Source: Ekhidna sp. (GTDB taxonomy: Bacteria; Bacteroidota; Bacteroidia; Cytophagales; Cyclobacteriaceae). From it: 37,710 nucleotides of DNA. The notes beneath the pieces were generated by a model. That model ran no database searches. It was not told the origin of the DNA and worked only from the letters and a program-made list of their open reading frames with translations. The position numbers were made by a program, and so were the translations under genes. Of the stretch, positions 23,940 to 34,424 are shown one piece after another. How positions within the stretch are numbered: the stretch's first letter is position 1; the number at the start of each line of letters is the position of its first letter. The stretch covers positions 1 to 37,710 of the forward strand of contig JABSPG010000008.1 of the NCBI GenBank assembly GCA_013214445.1, written 5' to 3'.

Positions 23940-26826
23940 GAATGATCAGATATTAGAGCCTACCTTATTCGAGGTTCAGACCCAAAACGCTTTAGAGTTT
24001 GAAAAGGCTCTTAAAGGTGTAAAAGACGGCTTTACTTCAATAATTTCTGAATCTGCAAAAGCAAGTCAGGGCAACACTTTCGAGACCGTTGAGGATCTCC
24101 GTAACATGGAGCAAGCTATTAACAATGTTAAGAAGTCAGCGGACAACCTCAACAAAGTCAGGAATGAAGAGCTAAAGCTTCAAGAGCGGTTAAAGAAACT
24201 ACAAGCTGGCGAACTTGACGAAAAGCTGAAACTGCAAGAACAGATCAGGCGTGAGACTAAAGCGCGTCGAGACGAAATAAAGGCGAAGGCAGACGAAGGG
24301 AACGCCTATAAGAAGCTAACAAAAGAAGTCAACGCGCTAAGCGATGAATATAAGAGACTAGCAGCCGAACAGGGAACGAACAGCGAAGCAGCACAAAAAG
24401 CCTTAGCAGCCTTCACAAAGGCGAATGATAAGCTCGAAGAGATCAATAAAAGCGCGAAGGATGGGCGTAGGAACGTGGGGCGCTATCGTGAAAGTTTGGA
24501 GGGGTTATCTGTCGGAGGCTTTAATGTAGCTGCTAGTTTTGGCGCAGCTTCAACTGCTGCAAAAGCTTTCCTAGCTAATCCTGTAGTGGCCGCGGTGGCA
24601 GCTATTTCGGCTGGTCTTTTGATCTTAGGGCGTGCTTTTCAGAAATCAGAAACGGGGGCAAAGCTTTTAAACAAAGCGGCTGCGATTACGGAAGGGCTTT
24701 TCGCTGGCGTGGTTCGTATCGTCGATAGCGCTACTCAATCCTTGATATCTTTTACACAAGATCCCGTTGAGGGTCTTAAAAACCTAGCTTTTAACATCTT
24801 TGATCTCCTGATACTAGCTAGGTTGGAAGCGATCCTGAATTACTTTGTGATTATTAAAGATGCTGTACAGGGCCTTATTGAGCAAGATTGGGAGAAGTTG
24901 GGAGGCTTAGCTGAAAGATCGGTCAACAACTTCGTGCAACTTACCACGGGCGTAAGGGATGCTACTAAGGCATTCTCAGACTTTACAAGCGAAGTATCAA
25001 AGGGCGCGGTTGAATTCGACGCGCTAAATACGCTTACAATCAATACAAGAAAAGAAAATAGGCTTTTGGCCGTTCAATTGGCAAGAACCACAGCGGAATA
25101 TGAAAAGCTTACAGCTGCGGCGGATTCAGACGGTATCGCACTAAAAGAACGTATTGCATTGACACAAGCGGCGGCAGAAGTTCAAAAAGAGGCCGCGGAT
25201 CAGGAATTACAGATCGCCCGTAATAACCTAAACCTGATTAACGCCGAGGTTCAAGCAAGAAGGGGGCAAATGATACCCGAATTACTCGACGAACAAGTAC
25301 AGGCTCGTGTTGCATTCATAGAGGCTCAAAAGAACGCTACCAATGCGCTCTTTGAGATTCAAGAACTAGAGATCAGAAACCGATTAGACTACTTTGACCA
25401 GACTGAGGACGATTTGGTTGATTTTAGAGACCGTCAAAAAAGTATTAATGAGGATATTGTAGGGGATGAAACCGCCACTTTAGAAGCGCGTCAAGCTGCT
25501 TATCAGGAGAATCTAGTACAAGGCCGTAGGCAACTAACTGCATCCGTACAGCTAATCGAGGACACGGCTAACGAATTGCGCCGAATTAGAGGCCAAGAGG
25601 GCGAGATTCAAATCAATTTTGAAGACCTGATAGACCTTGATCCTATTGAATTAAATAGGGCGTTGGATGATCTTCAATTAGTAGAACGTCAACGGAAGAG
25701 GATACTAGAACTACTCAAAGAAGAACAGCAATTTAGGCGCGATAATATCAACACACAGAAAGAGCTTAATCAGGTTGAACAGGAAACTAAAAGGATAACG
25801 GATGATATTATTTCGCAAAGGATTGCACTTGCTAAAGCATCGTTTGAGTTCGCAGACGCGGAAAAAATCAGGGAACAACTCGCAAAACAACGCCGTCAAA
25901 ACGAGGTCGATGCGTTACGCGCGGAGATCCAACAATTTGAGGAAGGATCGCAAAAACGAATCGAATTAGAACGGCAATTGAATGACATTCTCCTAGATAT
26001 TCAGCTTGAAAAGCTTGATAAAGAGAAGGAGGAACGCGACAAAGCAAGGAAGGAAGAAGAAGAAAGTACTAAAGAATCGATTGCTAAGCGTACGGAGCTT
26101 GAAAGAGCCGCAATAGAGCAAGTGTCTAATCTGATTAAGCAAAATTCAGAAGAAAGGCTCACGGCTTTAGATGAGCAAATAAACGCTTCTTTATCGCGTC
26201 AAGAACAACTAGCGGAAGCCGCGGAGCAAAGAGGCTTGGAAGCTAGTGAGTCTTTGGCCTTAGAACAACAAAGACAACGTGAATTAGAGCTTCAAAGGCA
26301 ACGTCAATTAAAAGAGCAACAGCAATTTGAGCTTGCCTTAGCAGCGATCCAGACTTACCAACAAAAAGTGAGATCTGGCGACAAGAACGCGCTTACATCT
26401 ACGGCGGTTGAGATGCTTGCTCTAGAATCATTCACAAAAACCTTAGTAGGCTTTTTCGAGGGTACGGAAGACACGGGCAAGGCTGGTGTGCTATCAGATA
26501 AGCATGGCAAGATCACAGGATACACGCATGAAAATGAGCGTGTAGTTCCTAAGAAGTGGAACGCTATGATCCCATCGAACATGAGCAACTTTGAGCTTGC
26601 ACGTGTTGCTCAGGATTACGCCGCTACAGGTGGGCAAACAGTGGATACTAGCGAAGTATTCGAGCAAATGAACATGCAATTGAAAGGTGTGAATGATAAA
26701 TTACACGCTATAGAATACCGTAGAGAGCTTACTATAGATGACGTATTAGGCGTTGTTAAGGAGTCCTTTAAAAAAGGAACCGTGACCAAAACCAGAATTT
26801 CCAGAATACCTAAATATCGCAAATAA
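23920..26826 (+). CDS. tail tape measure protein
   Basis: 968 aa, long coiled-coil helices, central hydrophobic segment (FLANPVVAAVAAISAGLLILGRAF), position. Confidence 0.85.
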   Translation: MAEAAIRNDQILEPTLFEVQTQNALEFEKALKGVKDGFTSIISESAKASQGNTFETVEDLRNMEQAINNVKKSADNLNKVRNEELKLQERLKKLQAGELDEKLKLQEQIRRETKARRDEIKAKADEGNAYKKLTKEVNALSDEYKRLAAEQGTNSEAAQKALAAFTKANDKLEEINKSAKDGRRNVGRYRESLEGLSVGGFNVAASFGAASTAAKAFLANPVVAAVAAISAGLLILGRAFQKSETGAKLLNKAAAITEGLFAGVVRIVDSATQSLISFTQDPVEGLKNLAFNIFDLLILARLEAILNYFVIIKDAVQGLIEQDWEKLGGLAERSVNNFVQLTTGVRDATKAFSDFTSEVSKGAVEFDALNTLTINTRKENRLLAVQLARTTAEYEKLTAAADSDGIALKERIALTQAAAEVQKEAADQELQIARNNLNLINAEVQARRGQMIPELLDEQVQARVAFIEAQKNATNALFEIQELEIRNRLDYFDQTEDDLVDFRDRQKSINEDIVGDETATLEARQAAYQENLVQGRRQLTASVQLIEDTANELRRIRGQEGEIQINFEDLIDLDPIELNRALDDLQLVERQRKRILELLKEEQQFRRDNINTQKELNQVEQETKRITDDIISQRIALAKASFEFADAEKIREQLAKQRRQNEVDALRAEIQQFEEGSQKRIELERQLNDILLDIQLEKLDKEKEERDKARKEEEESTKESIAKRTELERAAIEQVSNLIKQNSEERLTALDEQINASLSRQEQLAEAAEQRGLEASESLALEQQRQRELELQRQRQLKEQQQFELALAAIQTYQQKVRSGDKNALTSTAVEMLALESFTKTLVGFFEGTEDTGKAGVLSDKHGKITGYTHENERVVPKKWNAMIPSNMSNFELARVAQDYAATGGQTVDTSEVFEQMNMQLKGVNDKLHAIEYRRELTIDDVLGVVKESFKKGTVTKTRISRIPKYRK

Positions 26827-28652
26827 TGGCCGTAACATCACAGAATGCAGAGTTTAGGATATTATTAGCAGGCGAAGAAGTCGCGCCCGGGTTGAATTGG
26901 GAAGGCACAAAGATCCTCGCAAACTTTGATGATGAAAATCAAAACGCTGGCATTGAGACCGAAAGCTTTGATTTTGTTGGCCGTGGATACCAGATCTTAA
27001 AGGAGCGTGTTGACCGTGGCTTATCGGGCGGTTTGGGGATCTTTCACGGAGTTGATTTTAAAATTGAGGTATTCAATGAGAATAATGTCATAGAATCCTT
27101 TACGGGCTACGTGGACTTGACGGAGGGCGCAGTATGGGATGATGAAAACTCACAGGTTAGCGCGCGTATAGTGCGCGATGCTGATCAGTCAAAGCTTGAT
27201 GCAATAGCCGCTAGTGTATCGGTTCAAGAGTTGTACCAAAAGGGACATATCCGATTTGATCAAGTTAACTCTGTAACCTTTATAGTTGAGAAAAAGACAG
27301 ATCCTTTGGCTACTGCTATGGTTTCGGTTATGACTTTCTTAGTTATTAAGGAAATCACATCAGCAATTGAAGAGCAGAATAAAAACTTTAGCAGGATTTC
27401 AAGTATTGGCGATGTGCTTAAAGCGGCTAAATTCTACCTGTTAAGATTAGTGTATTACGCAGCAATAGGATCTGCCATATTAGAATTGCTAAACGTAGTA
27501 TTAGAGCTGTTTGGAGTTTATCAAGACTATCATTACTGTATGCCAGTTCAGCGAATCATAAAAGGGTTTGCATCCTCTTTAGGATTGGGGGTTAAGTCAG
27601 AGATAAGGATACCGGGCACATTGTGTTATCTGCCTTCCAATAACAACTTCAATACTCAGGAGGGGTTCTTAGTTAATCGTAAAAGAATAATAGACCCAAT
27701 TCCAAGGCCGAATGATTATGGGTACTTAGTAAGTGAGGTATTGCAGCTCGTAAAAGATCTCTATAACGTCAAAATAAAAGTGGATGGTGAAAATCTTTTA
27801 ATCTACGATTACCAAGGCAACCCGACATACTTTGAGAACATCCGCGACGATTACGATGAAATTAAAGCAGACTATCAAGGCTTGGGCGAAAGTGAATACA
27901 TTATACCAGATGTACTCGATAAGCCTTATAGGTTCAACACTGACGAAGTATCAGGCAACCTTTTAATGTCATTTGATACCGACACATTTGACGAATACAC
28001 CATAGACGAATATCAAGGCACGGCTTTAGAGGTTCGGACTACAGCGAAAAGCGAAGCAAGCGCAACACGGAACCTATTAAAGGGTAATCGAGAGATTGAT
28101 TTTGGTTTAGCATTGGGCAAAAAATACGGCGGTGTTTCTGGTTTCAGAAACCTGTTAAACAACCTCTTTTCATTACTGACGATTTGGAAAGGTATTTTTG
28201 GGGTTCGACTAGGATTCACCGAGGTTCAGATACTACGCGAATCACTTGTATTTTCAAGCCACAACTACTCAAAGCCTAAACTCATAATAGGTCAAAGCAT
28301 AGACCAATCTACAACCCTAAGAAGCGGTGGTGACAACCCTATTATTATCAATGACCAATTCCAAACCTATCTTACTGCCAAATACATCTATGAGACATTT
28401 CACAAAAATGATATTTCATTCGCTGCTCCCTATCGAGGACAAAAAAGGATCTATGAGAATGTAAAGATTCCGTTCGGAATGTCCGATTTTGTGAAAATAT
28501 CGAATAACAACATAGCGAATCTGGAAGCTGGAGGTAAAGCGGTTATCAGGCGTTTAGAGTGGGATTATCAATCCGACTTTGCTTTGATTACCTTTGAGAT
28601 ACGGGAACCGTACACATTCAATATTGAAGAAGAAATATTTGAGCCATCATGA
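26826..28652 (+). CDS. distal tail / baseplate-hub-like protein
   Basis: 608 aa directly after tape measure; ATG overlaps region of upstream stop. Confidence 0.6.
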   Translation: MAVTSQNAEFRILLAGEEVAPGLNWEGTKILANFDDENQNAGIETESFDFVGRGYQILKERVDRGLSGGLGIFHGVDFKIEVFNENNVIESFTGYVDLTEGAVWDDENSQVSARIVRDADQSKLDAIAASVSVQELYQKGHIRFDQVNSVTFIVEKKTDPLATAMVSVMTFLVIKEITSAIEEQNKNFSRISSIGDVLKAAKFYLLRLVYYAAIGSAILELLNVVLELFGVYQDYHYCMPVQRIIKGFASSLGLGVKSEIRIPGTLCYLPSNNNFNTQEGFLVNRKRIIDPIPRPNDYGYLVSEVLQLVKDLYNVKIKVDGENLLIYDYQGNPTYFENIRDDYDEIKADYQGLGESEYIIPDVLDKPYRFNTDEVSGNLLMSFDTDTFDEYTIDEYQGTALEVRTTAKSEASATRNLLKGNREIDFGLALGKKYGGVSGFRNLLNNLFSLLTIWKGIFGVRLGFTEVQILRESLVFSSHNYSKPKLIIGQSIDQSTTLRSGGDNPIIINDQFQTYLTAKYIYETFHKNDISFAAPYRGQKRIYENVKIPFGMSDFVKISNNNIANLEAGGKAVIRRLEWDYQSDFALITFEIREPYTFNIEEEIFEPS

Positions 28653-28861
28653 TGATCAACGATACAGCACATAAAGCCTTTAAGGAGCTTGCTAAAGCAG
28701 CTCAACAAGCAAAAGAGGAATTCAAAGAAGCAATCGGAAAGGTGGGAGAATGCCCAGAAAAAGCGCAATTGCTAACGATGTTTCAAGAAATCGAGAGCGG
28801 TCAAACCGACCTAACGAAAATGGAAGAGCGTATCCGTAAAATGATTAACAATGCCTCTTAA
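28649..28861 (+). CDS. small hypothetical protein
   Basis: ATGA overlap with upstream gene, helical 70 aa. Confidence 0.5.
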   Translation: MMINDTAHKAFKELAKAAQQAKEEFKEAIGKVGECPEKAQLLTMFQEIESGQTDLTKMEERIRKMINNAS

Positions 28862-31190
28862 TTATCGAGTATACGACTATAAGTTCTTTAATGAGCAGAC
28901 TAACGGTTCCGACTTTAGCCTGAATCCTACAGATTTCACCGAAAATCTAGTAGGCAACGTAGGTACTAAAATCAAAGTGGAGTTCTTGGTTTACTTTGAA
29001 TGGTTCACAGACGCCTCGAACGGTCAAGATACGCTCTATTCAGAACCAGCTTTGAATCAAATAAGTAGGCAGATAGGCAACTTTCATGATGACGGTTGGA
29101 AGGTAGGACACGTCTTTGAATGGCGTAATAACTTTAATACAGGATCAGAAAGCGCGATTCCTTTTTATGCTGAAATCACATACATAAGCCCTAACGGGCG
29201 TACACTAGAATACGCGTCAAGCCTTGGAACGGCTCCTGTATCTGGTAGTTATACAGATGTTGGATTGAGGGCTTATGCTTCGGCTTCGGACGAGTTCGGA
29301 TCTCACATGTTTGGTCTGATCTACAATTACGGGATCATTGAGAACGACGAAAACGCAGGGAACTATAACAACTACGCAACAGAAGAGGAGCAAGTGTACT
29401 ACTTCTCAGGAATTGGAGCTTTTGACGGGGGCAACAGGATTACAAGCGCTATACAGGGCGAAAACTTAGGCATAGTTAAAGGCTGGCAAACGGGGTCTAT
29501 AGAATGTAATTATCAGAATAACACGATCTACAGGCAACAATTTAAGGTATCACATGAGTTTATCCTTCCTTACTATCGAGAAGATGAGCTTCAAAACCTG
29601 ATTAATAACCAGCCTTTCGACTCCTTAGAGGGGACTAAGACATGGAAGTATGTCCCTAGATTCAGGTTTCGAGAAGCGATCTCAAACCCTAATGATGAGA
29701 TTGATTTTGCTTTTGATGAAAACTTAGGTTCGGTTGGCTTCTTTGATGAGAATTACAACGGATTCAATAATGAATATTCAATAGTATCGGTATCTTATCA
29801 GGACTTCGCATCAGGCGACACGGTAACGGGCTTACAGATCTTTGCAGATACGCGCGTGAACATCACAGTAGCAAAAGCAAGCGGCGAATTCGCAACCGAT
29901 CAGATATATTTACTTACTCATTCATACTTACCGCCTGATACGGAAATAAAAGGCCAACCTACAGATTGGCAGGCTAACACATTATACGATTCTCTACGCT
30001 GTGTTACGGGAATAGCCAACAATGGAGCAAATGAAATATCCTTTTCGAGTGCTGAAATTATAGACGGTAATCTGGTTATTCAGATGATCGTAGGCTACGC
30101 TTTAGAGGATCGGTTAAAACTGTCTTCTATCAAGCGATTCGCCTTAGCTGTTCAGGTTGGGGATGATATGCTACAAACTAAGGATGATAATCGCGCTAAC
30201 TTATTAGTCGATGTTGGGCAATATGTCTATGGTGGTGATGTCTCAGAACTGATCAATCAAACATCATGGGGGATCCTCGAATGGGGCGACGAATTAGGGG
30301 TTACTGAGTTCAAATCTGACCTTTTTTGCTGGAATGAAGACGATACAATACATCAAGTTGGTTTCACGATTGATCTAAGCAAGAACGCGGTAATTAACAA
30401 CGCGGCGGCATGTCTGGTAGCTCGAAAGGATGACGGGGCATTCTTTATAATTGATCAAGTACAGATTGATATAAGCAATTCAATAACCGATTCAAACGGA
30501 GTTCAACAAATTAATACTGAATCTCAACGGGCATATTCATTCGTTGACGGTTCACAGTATAGGATATTGAACTTCACGACGGGTTCACTCATAGGTGAAC
30601 AACAAGCCTATCAAGTACAGTTTGCGCAAAAAATACAGTGGAAAGAATGGGTTCGTAATGTGAATGCAGATACTGTATTCTACAACGCGTCAGAGCCTAA
30701 TGATGGATTGAATAACAAGTCCTCTAATTATTCAGGTCTGAATGATTACGAGGTTAGGGCTGGCTTGTTGGTCGGTCTTTCTGGCACGGATCAATTAGGC
30801 GAAGAAATTAACGGCGTTGCACTTCTCATATCGGGTATATTGACCGTAAATGATTACGATCAGGACAAAGCGAACGACCCAAACATCTGGAGTAGTGCTA
30901 TTGAGATGCGTGAACCTGATCAAACCGTTAATATTGGTAACGTGTACTTTACAGATAGAGCGTCTCAGATCGTATCCATTCACACCAATTCAGGCGGCGC
31001 GGTTACGGACTTAACGGGAATAGTAGTACTACATCGCTATGAACCAGAGAACACCGCGAGCGATGAGATTGTAATTCAATCGGCTTCGTTAACTTTGGAA
31101 GGCGGCAACGTGGTGGCTAAGTCATTATTAGACCCCTCACTTTTAAATAGAAATCAGAAATACAAAATATCAAGTCGGATCTATGGATAA
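28851..31190 (+). CDS. large tail structural protein
   Basis: 779-aa beta-rich ORF in tail module. Confidence 0.6.
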   Translation: MPLNYRVYDYKFFNEQTNGSDFSLNPTDFTENLVGNVGTKIKVEFLVYFEWFTDASNGQDTLYSEPALNQISRQIGNFHDDGWKVGHVFEWRNNFNTGSESAIPFYAEITYISPNGRTLEYASSLGTAPVSGSYTDVGLRAYASASDEFGSHMFGLIYNYGIIENDENAGNYNNYATEEEQVYYFSGIGAFDGGNRITSAIQGENLGIVKGWQTGSIECNYQNNTIYRQQFKVSHEFILPYYREDELQNLINNQPFDSLEGTKTWKYVPRFRFREAISNPNDEIDFAFDENLGSVGFFDENYNGFNNEYSIVSVSYQDFASGDTVTGLQIFADTRVNITVAKASGEFATDQIYLLTHSYLPPDTEIKGQPTDWQANTLYDSLRCVTGIANNGANEISFSSAEIIDGNLVIQMIVGYALEDRLKLSSIKRFALAVQVGDDMLQTKDDNRANLLVDVGQYVYGGDVSELINQTSWGILEWGDELGVTEFKSDLFCWNEDDTIHQVGFTIDLSKNAVINNAAACLVARKDDGAFFIIDQVQIDISNSITDSNGVQQINTESQRAYSFVDGSQYRILNFTTGSLIGEQQAYQVQFAQKIQWKEWVRNVNADTVFYNASEPNDGLNNKSSNYSGLNDYEVRAGLLVGLSGTDQLGEEINGVALLISGILTVNDYDQDKANDPNIWSSAIEMREPDQTVNIGNVYFTDRASQIVSIHTNSGGAVTDLTGIVVLHRYEPENTASDEIVIQSASLTLEGGNVVAKSLLDPSLLNRNQKYKISSRIYG

Positions 31191-31554
31191 TCTACTCACT
31201 AAAGAACAACAGGATTTAATGTCTCAGATCCTAGTTTCCAATACAGCGCTTGAAAACGATTACACTGAATTGGATCGTTTGGCTGGTATGGATTTATCTC
31301 TACCATGGCAATTTGAATTAAGACCTCACCAGTTGCCAGGTCAAGATAATTTCGACCCGTCCGTAATTTCTTTGGTTCTTTTCTTTAAGAACACGGACAA
31401 CGGATCGGAATTTACTTTCAAATTCTACACAGCTGGGCTTATCGGGTTTGGTGAAACAAACCAAAGCGGTATTGAGGTGGCTTATAGCAAGCTTGATGCT
31501 AGAAAGCAATCAGAGATCATTGATAAGTTAGCAGAACTTAAAGCTCTAATCTAA
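31183..31554 (+). CDS. hypothetical tail-region protein
   Basis: Intact ORF with overlapping start and stop with neighbours. Confidence 0.5.
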   Translation: MDNLLTKEQQDLMSQILVSNTALENDYTELDRLAGMDLSLPWQFELRPHQLPGQDNFDPSVISLVLFFKNTDNGSEFTFKFYTAGLIGFGETNQSGIEVAYSKLDARKQSEIIDKLAELKALI

Positions 31555-32957
31555 TGCCATTAAGTACCAATTGGAGGCAGTCAGGCGACTTTTATCTATC
31601 ATCAAGAGATGGTGATGATCTTAATTCAGGAACGGCTCAGAATGCACCAAAACAAACTTTGGCTGAAACTTTTGCATTATGGTCAAACGTTGACGCGGCG
31701 AATATTATAGTAAGATCAGGTTATTATACATACGACAATTCAATTGTAAGTGGTTCGCATAACCTTATATCCGATGGCTTAACCGTCTTAGATGGGTCGG
31801 GTATTTTTCCCGTCATCAACTTTGGAGATGATGACGTAGGGAAGCACTTTGAGGGCTGGTATATTATCAATTGCGACACGATAAAGGGAGACGGCCAAAT
31901 CCGTTCAAGATGTGTGACCTTTTCAAAATGCGTAGTTAAAGATTCAATTAATCTTGATTTACGGGCAAATCCTACACATCAGATAACATTGAATATGTTT
32001 ATTAATTGCTCAGTCGCTTTTAAAGTAATATACGCATCTAACAACCACTTTAGAAATACCTTTATTAACACCTCAATCGAGGTTGATTATGCTATTTCAG
32101 AGAATCAAAATTTTGGGAATAGTTACTTTTCCGAAGATTCATCTTTAACGGTCATAGGATCATCTAACACGGTTGTTTTTAATAATTGCGGATTTGGTCA
32201 AGATGTATCAGGCTTTACAATCGGGGGTACACAGATAGGTAGTATTACTTTAAACGGTGACTCAAATCCTATAAGTACCGAATACTCAGACGGTCAGGTA
32301 TTCTCAGGGACTTATGTTGATGGGAGTGGGAACGCTTTTATTTTCAATAATTCATTCTACGTAGCTGATCCTCTTTTTACGGACTCAACAAATGAACTAT
32401 TCTACCTACAAAACACACCTACTCAGAGCAGGCTATACAATAGTAATAACATAGTAGGGCGATACGGATTAGGTGAATTATTAAACTGTAATCATCCTCA
32501 CTTCGATGCTGGAAATGGGGCAAACTATGCAAATGTAAGTTGCAATGTAGGGACGGGGCACTTTGAATTAACTACCAATCCCGCGATTCTTCAAGGATTT
32601 GTCGAGGGCGCGGTTGATGTGCAATACGCGGTCGATTTGGGCGCGGTGGTGACCATTACGGATGAGATACTATTTAGCTTATTAGGCTTCAACTTCTTCA
32701 ATGGTGAATGGGTGGATGATGCTAACTATCAAGCTGGTGTGAACGACGAAGTAAGGCTAACTTTTCAGCTCCAAATCTGGAATGAAAATACGGCGAGTTG
32801 GGGAGCTATTCAATTTTTTGAAATAAACCAAGCTCCGACGGTGGACGGATCAGGGCGCGGTAATGGCAACGTAGATGTTGACTTTGCCAACGAATCTGCT
32901 ATTTCAGGGCGTTATTTAAGATTTGCACGTATTTCTTTACGAAAAGACGGGGTTTAA
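31554..32957 (+). CDS. tail fibre-like protein, right-handed beta-helix candidate (paralogue A)
   Basis: STNWRQSGDFYLSSRDGDDLNSGTAQNAPKQT start and conserved C-terminus shared with next ORF. Confidence 0.6.
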   Translation: MPLSTNWRQSGDFYLSSRDGDDLNSGTAQNAPKQTLAETFALWSNVDAANIIVRSGYYTYDNSIVSGSHNLISDGLTVLDGSGIFPVINFGDDDVGKHFEGWYIINCDTIKGDGQIRSRCVTFSKCVVKDSINLDLRANPTHQITLNMFINCSVAFKVIYASNNHFRNTFINTSIEVDYAISENQNFGNSYFSEDSSLTVIGSSNTVVFNNCGFGQDVSGFTIGGTQIGSITLNGDSNPISTEYSDGQVFSGTYVDGSGNAFIFNNSFYVADPLFTDSTNELFYLQNTPTQSRLYNSNNIVGRYGLGELLNCNHPHFDAGNGANYANVSCNVGTGHFELTTNPAILQGFVEGAVDVQYAVDLGAVVTITDEILFSLLGFNFFNGEWVDDANYQAGVNDEVRLTFQLQIWNENTASWGAIQFFEINQAPTVDGSGRGNGNVDVDFANESAISGRYLRFARISLRKDGV

Positions 32958-32971
32958 AAATTCTGTGAATT

Positions 32972-34423
32972 ATGGCTTTAAGTACAAATTGGAGGGTGTT
33001 GTCTGGTATATCGGGGAGTATTGATAGGTATGCTTCCCAAAAAGACGGGGACGACTTGAACGCTGGCACAGCTCAAGCTACTCCAAAAGAAAATATTACC
33101 GATTTTTTATCCATTAGTGTTGGCTTACGAATAGTAATTAGATCTAGTTATTATAATCAAGGAGATTTTGTTCACCAACAAAAAACTAAAGAAATTATAG
33201 CAGATGGCAATACCGTATTAGACGGTGGCGGCGGTTTGATTAATGGATTTATATCTAGTTCAGGAAACTTAGATATTAGAACAATTTTAAGAAATATATA
33301 CATTTTAGATTATAGTAATTTTTCAAACGGATCGAGAGCAATACTTGAAAAGTGTACCATAAAAAATTGCAATTTTTCAAAAGCGGATAGTGACAGTACA
33401 GATTTAACTATTGATTATCTATCAATAATTAAATCTGTATTTATAAACAGCTCTGTTTCAGTTAGAGGAATAGATACAAGTTTTTTATTTACTGGTTATA
33501 GCAGGGTATATAATAGGTGCATTTTCATAAACTCATCATTTATAATTCATAAATTATATTTTGGCGGGGTGGTTAATATTACTAATAGCTTTTTTGATAA
33601 AGACTCGAATATTTCAGAGGGTACAAACCCTACTAAGACATGGGCTAACTTGAATCTGACTAACTGCGCTTTTAACTTAGAGGGATTAAACGGTACAACT
33701 ATACTAAGCGATGCAATATTTGATATTACCTTGGATGGTGACGCAACAACGATCACGGCAGAATACCCAGAGAATGAATTATTTTCAGGAACCGTTACAC
33801 TAGATGGTATTGTCGTAACCTTCACAAATTGCATGTGGGTAACTGATCCGTTGTTCGTTGATCAGGCTAACGAGCTATTTTATTTACAAGCCACAAGCCC
33901 ACTATTTAATAATAGAAACATAATTGGCAAATATGGTCAAGGCCAACTAATTGACGCCACACATCCGCAATTCAATCCTTTGAATGTTGGCGTAGTGTTG
34001 ACTGATATTAATGTGGTAGGTGGAAACTTTGAACTAGATACTACAGGAGGAAATCAAGTAGGGTCAATAGTAGGTAGCACGGATGTAACACATGCTATTG
34101 ATTTAGGTGGACTGACTACGATTAATGAAGAGGTGCTTTTTTCGATGGCTGGTTTTAACTTCTTCAATGGTGAATGGGTTGATAGGTTGAATTATCTATC
34201 AGGTTCTAATGATGAGGTTCGATTAACGTATCAGATTCAACTGTACGATGAAGTTCTCAATGATTGGGGTGGTACGTATGAGTTTGAGATAAATCATAAT
34301 ATGACCGTGGACGGTTCGGCACGTGGTAACGGGAATGTGGACATTGACTTTGCCAACGAGGCTCCAATTCAGGTAAGACGCTTTAGATTTGCGAACATAA
34401 CATTAAGATCTAACGGGGTGTAA
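32972..34423 (+). CDS. tail fibre-like protein, right-handed beta-helix candidate (paralogue B)
   Basis: Shares STNWR...QKDGDDLNAGTAQATPKEN and FNFFNGEWVD...NDEVRLTYQ...TVDGSARGNGNVDIDFANEAP with paralogue A. Confidence 0.6.
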   Translation: MALSTNWRVLSGISGSIDRYASQKDGDDLNAGTAQATPKENITDFLSISVGLRIVIRSSYYNQGDFVHQQKTKEIIADGNTVLDGGGGLINGFISSSGNLDIRTILRNIYILDYSNFSNGSRAILEKCTIKNCNFSKADSDSTDLTIDYLSIIKSVFINSSVSVRGIDTSFLFTGYSRVYNRCIFINSSFIIHKLYFGGVVNITNSFFDKDSNISEGTNPTKTWANLNLTNCAFNLEGLNGTTILSDAIFDITLDGDATTITAEYPENELFSGTVTLDGIVVTFTNCMWVTDPLFVDQANELFYLQATSPLFNNRNIIGKYGQGQLIDATHPQFNPLNVGVVLTDINVVGGNFELDTTGGNQVGSIVGSTDVTHAIDLGGLTTINEEVLFSMAGFNFFNGEWVDRLNYLSGSNDEVRLTYQIQLYDEVLNDWGGTYEFEINHNMTVDGSARGNGNVDIDFANEAPIQVRRFRFANITLRSNGV

Positions 34424-34424
34424 T

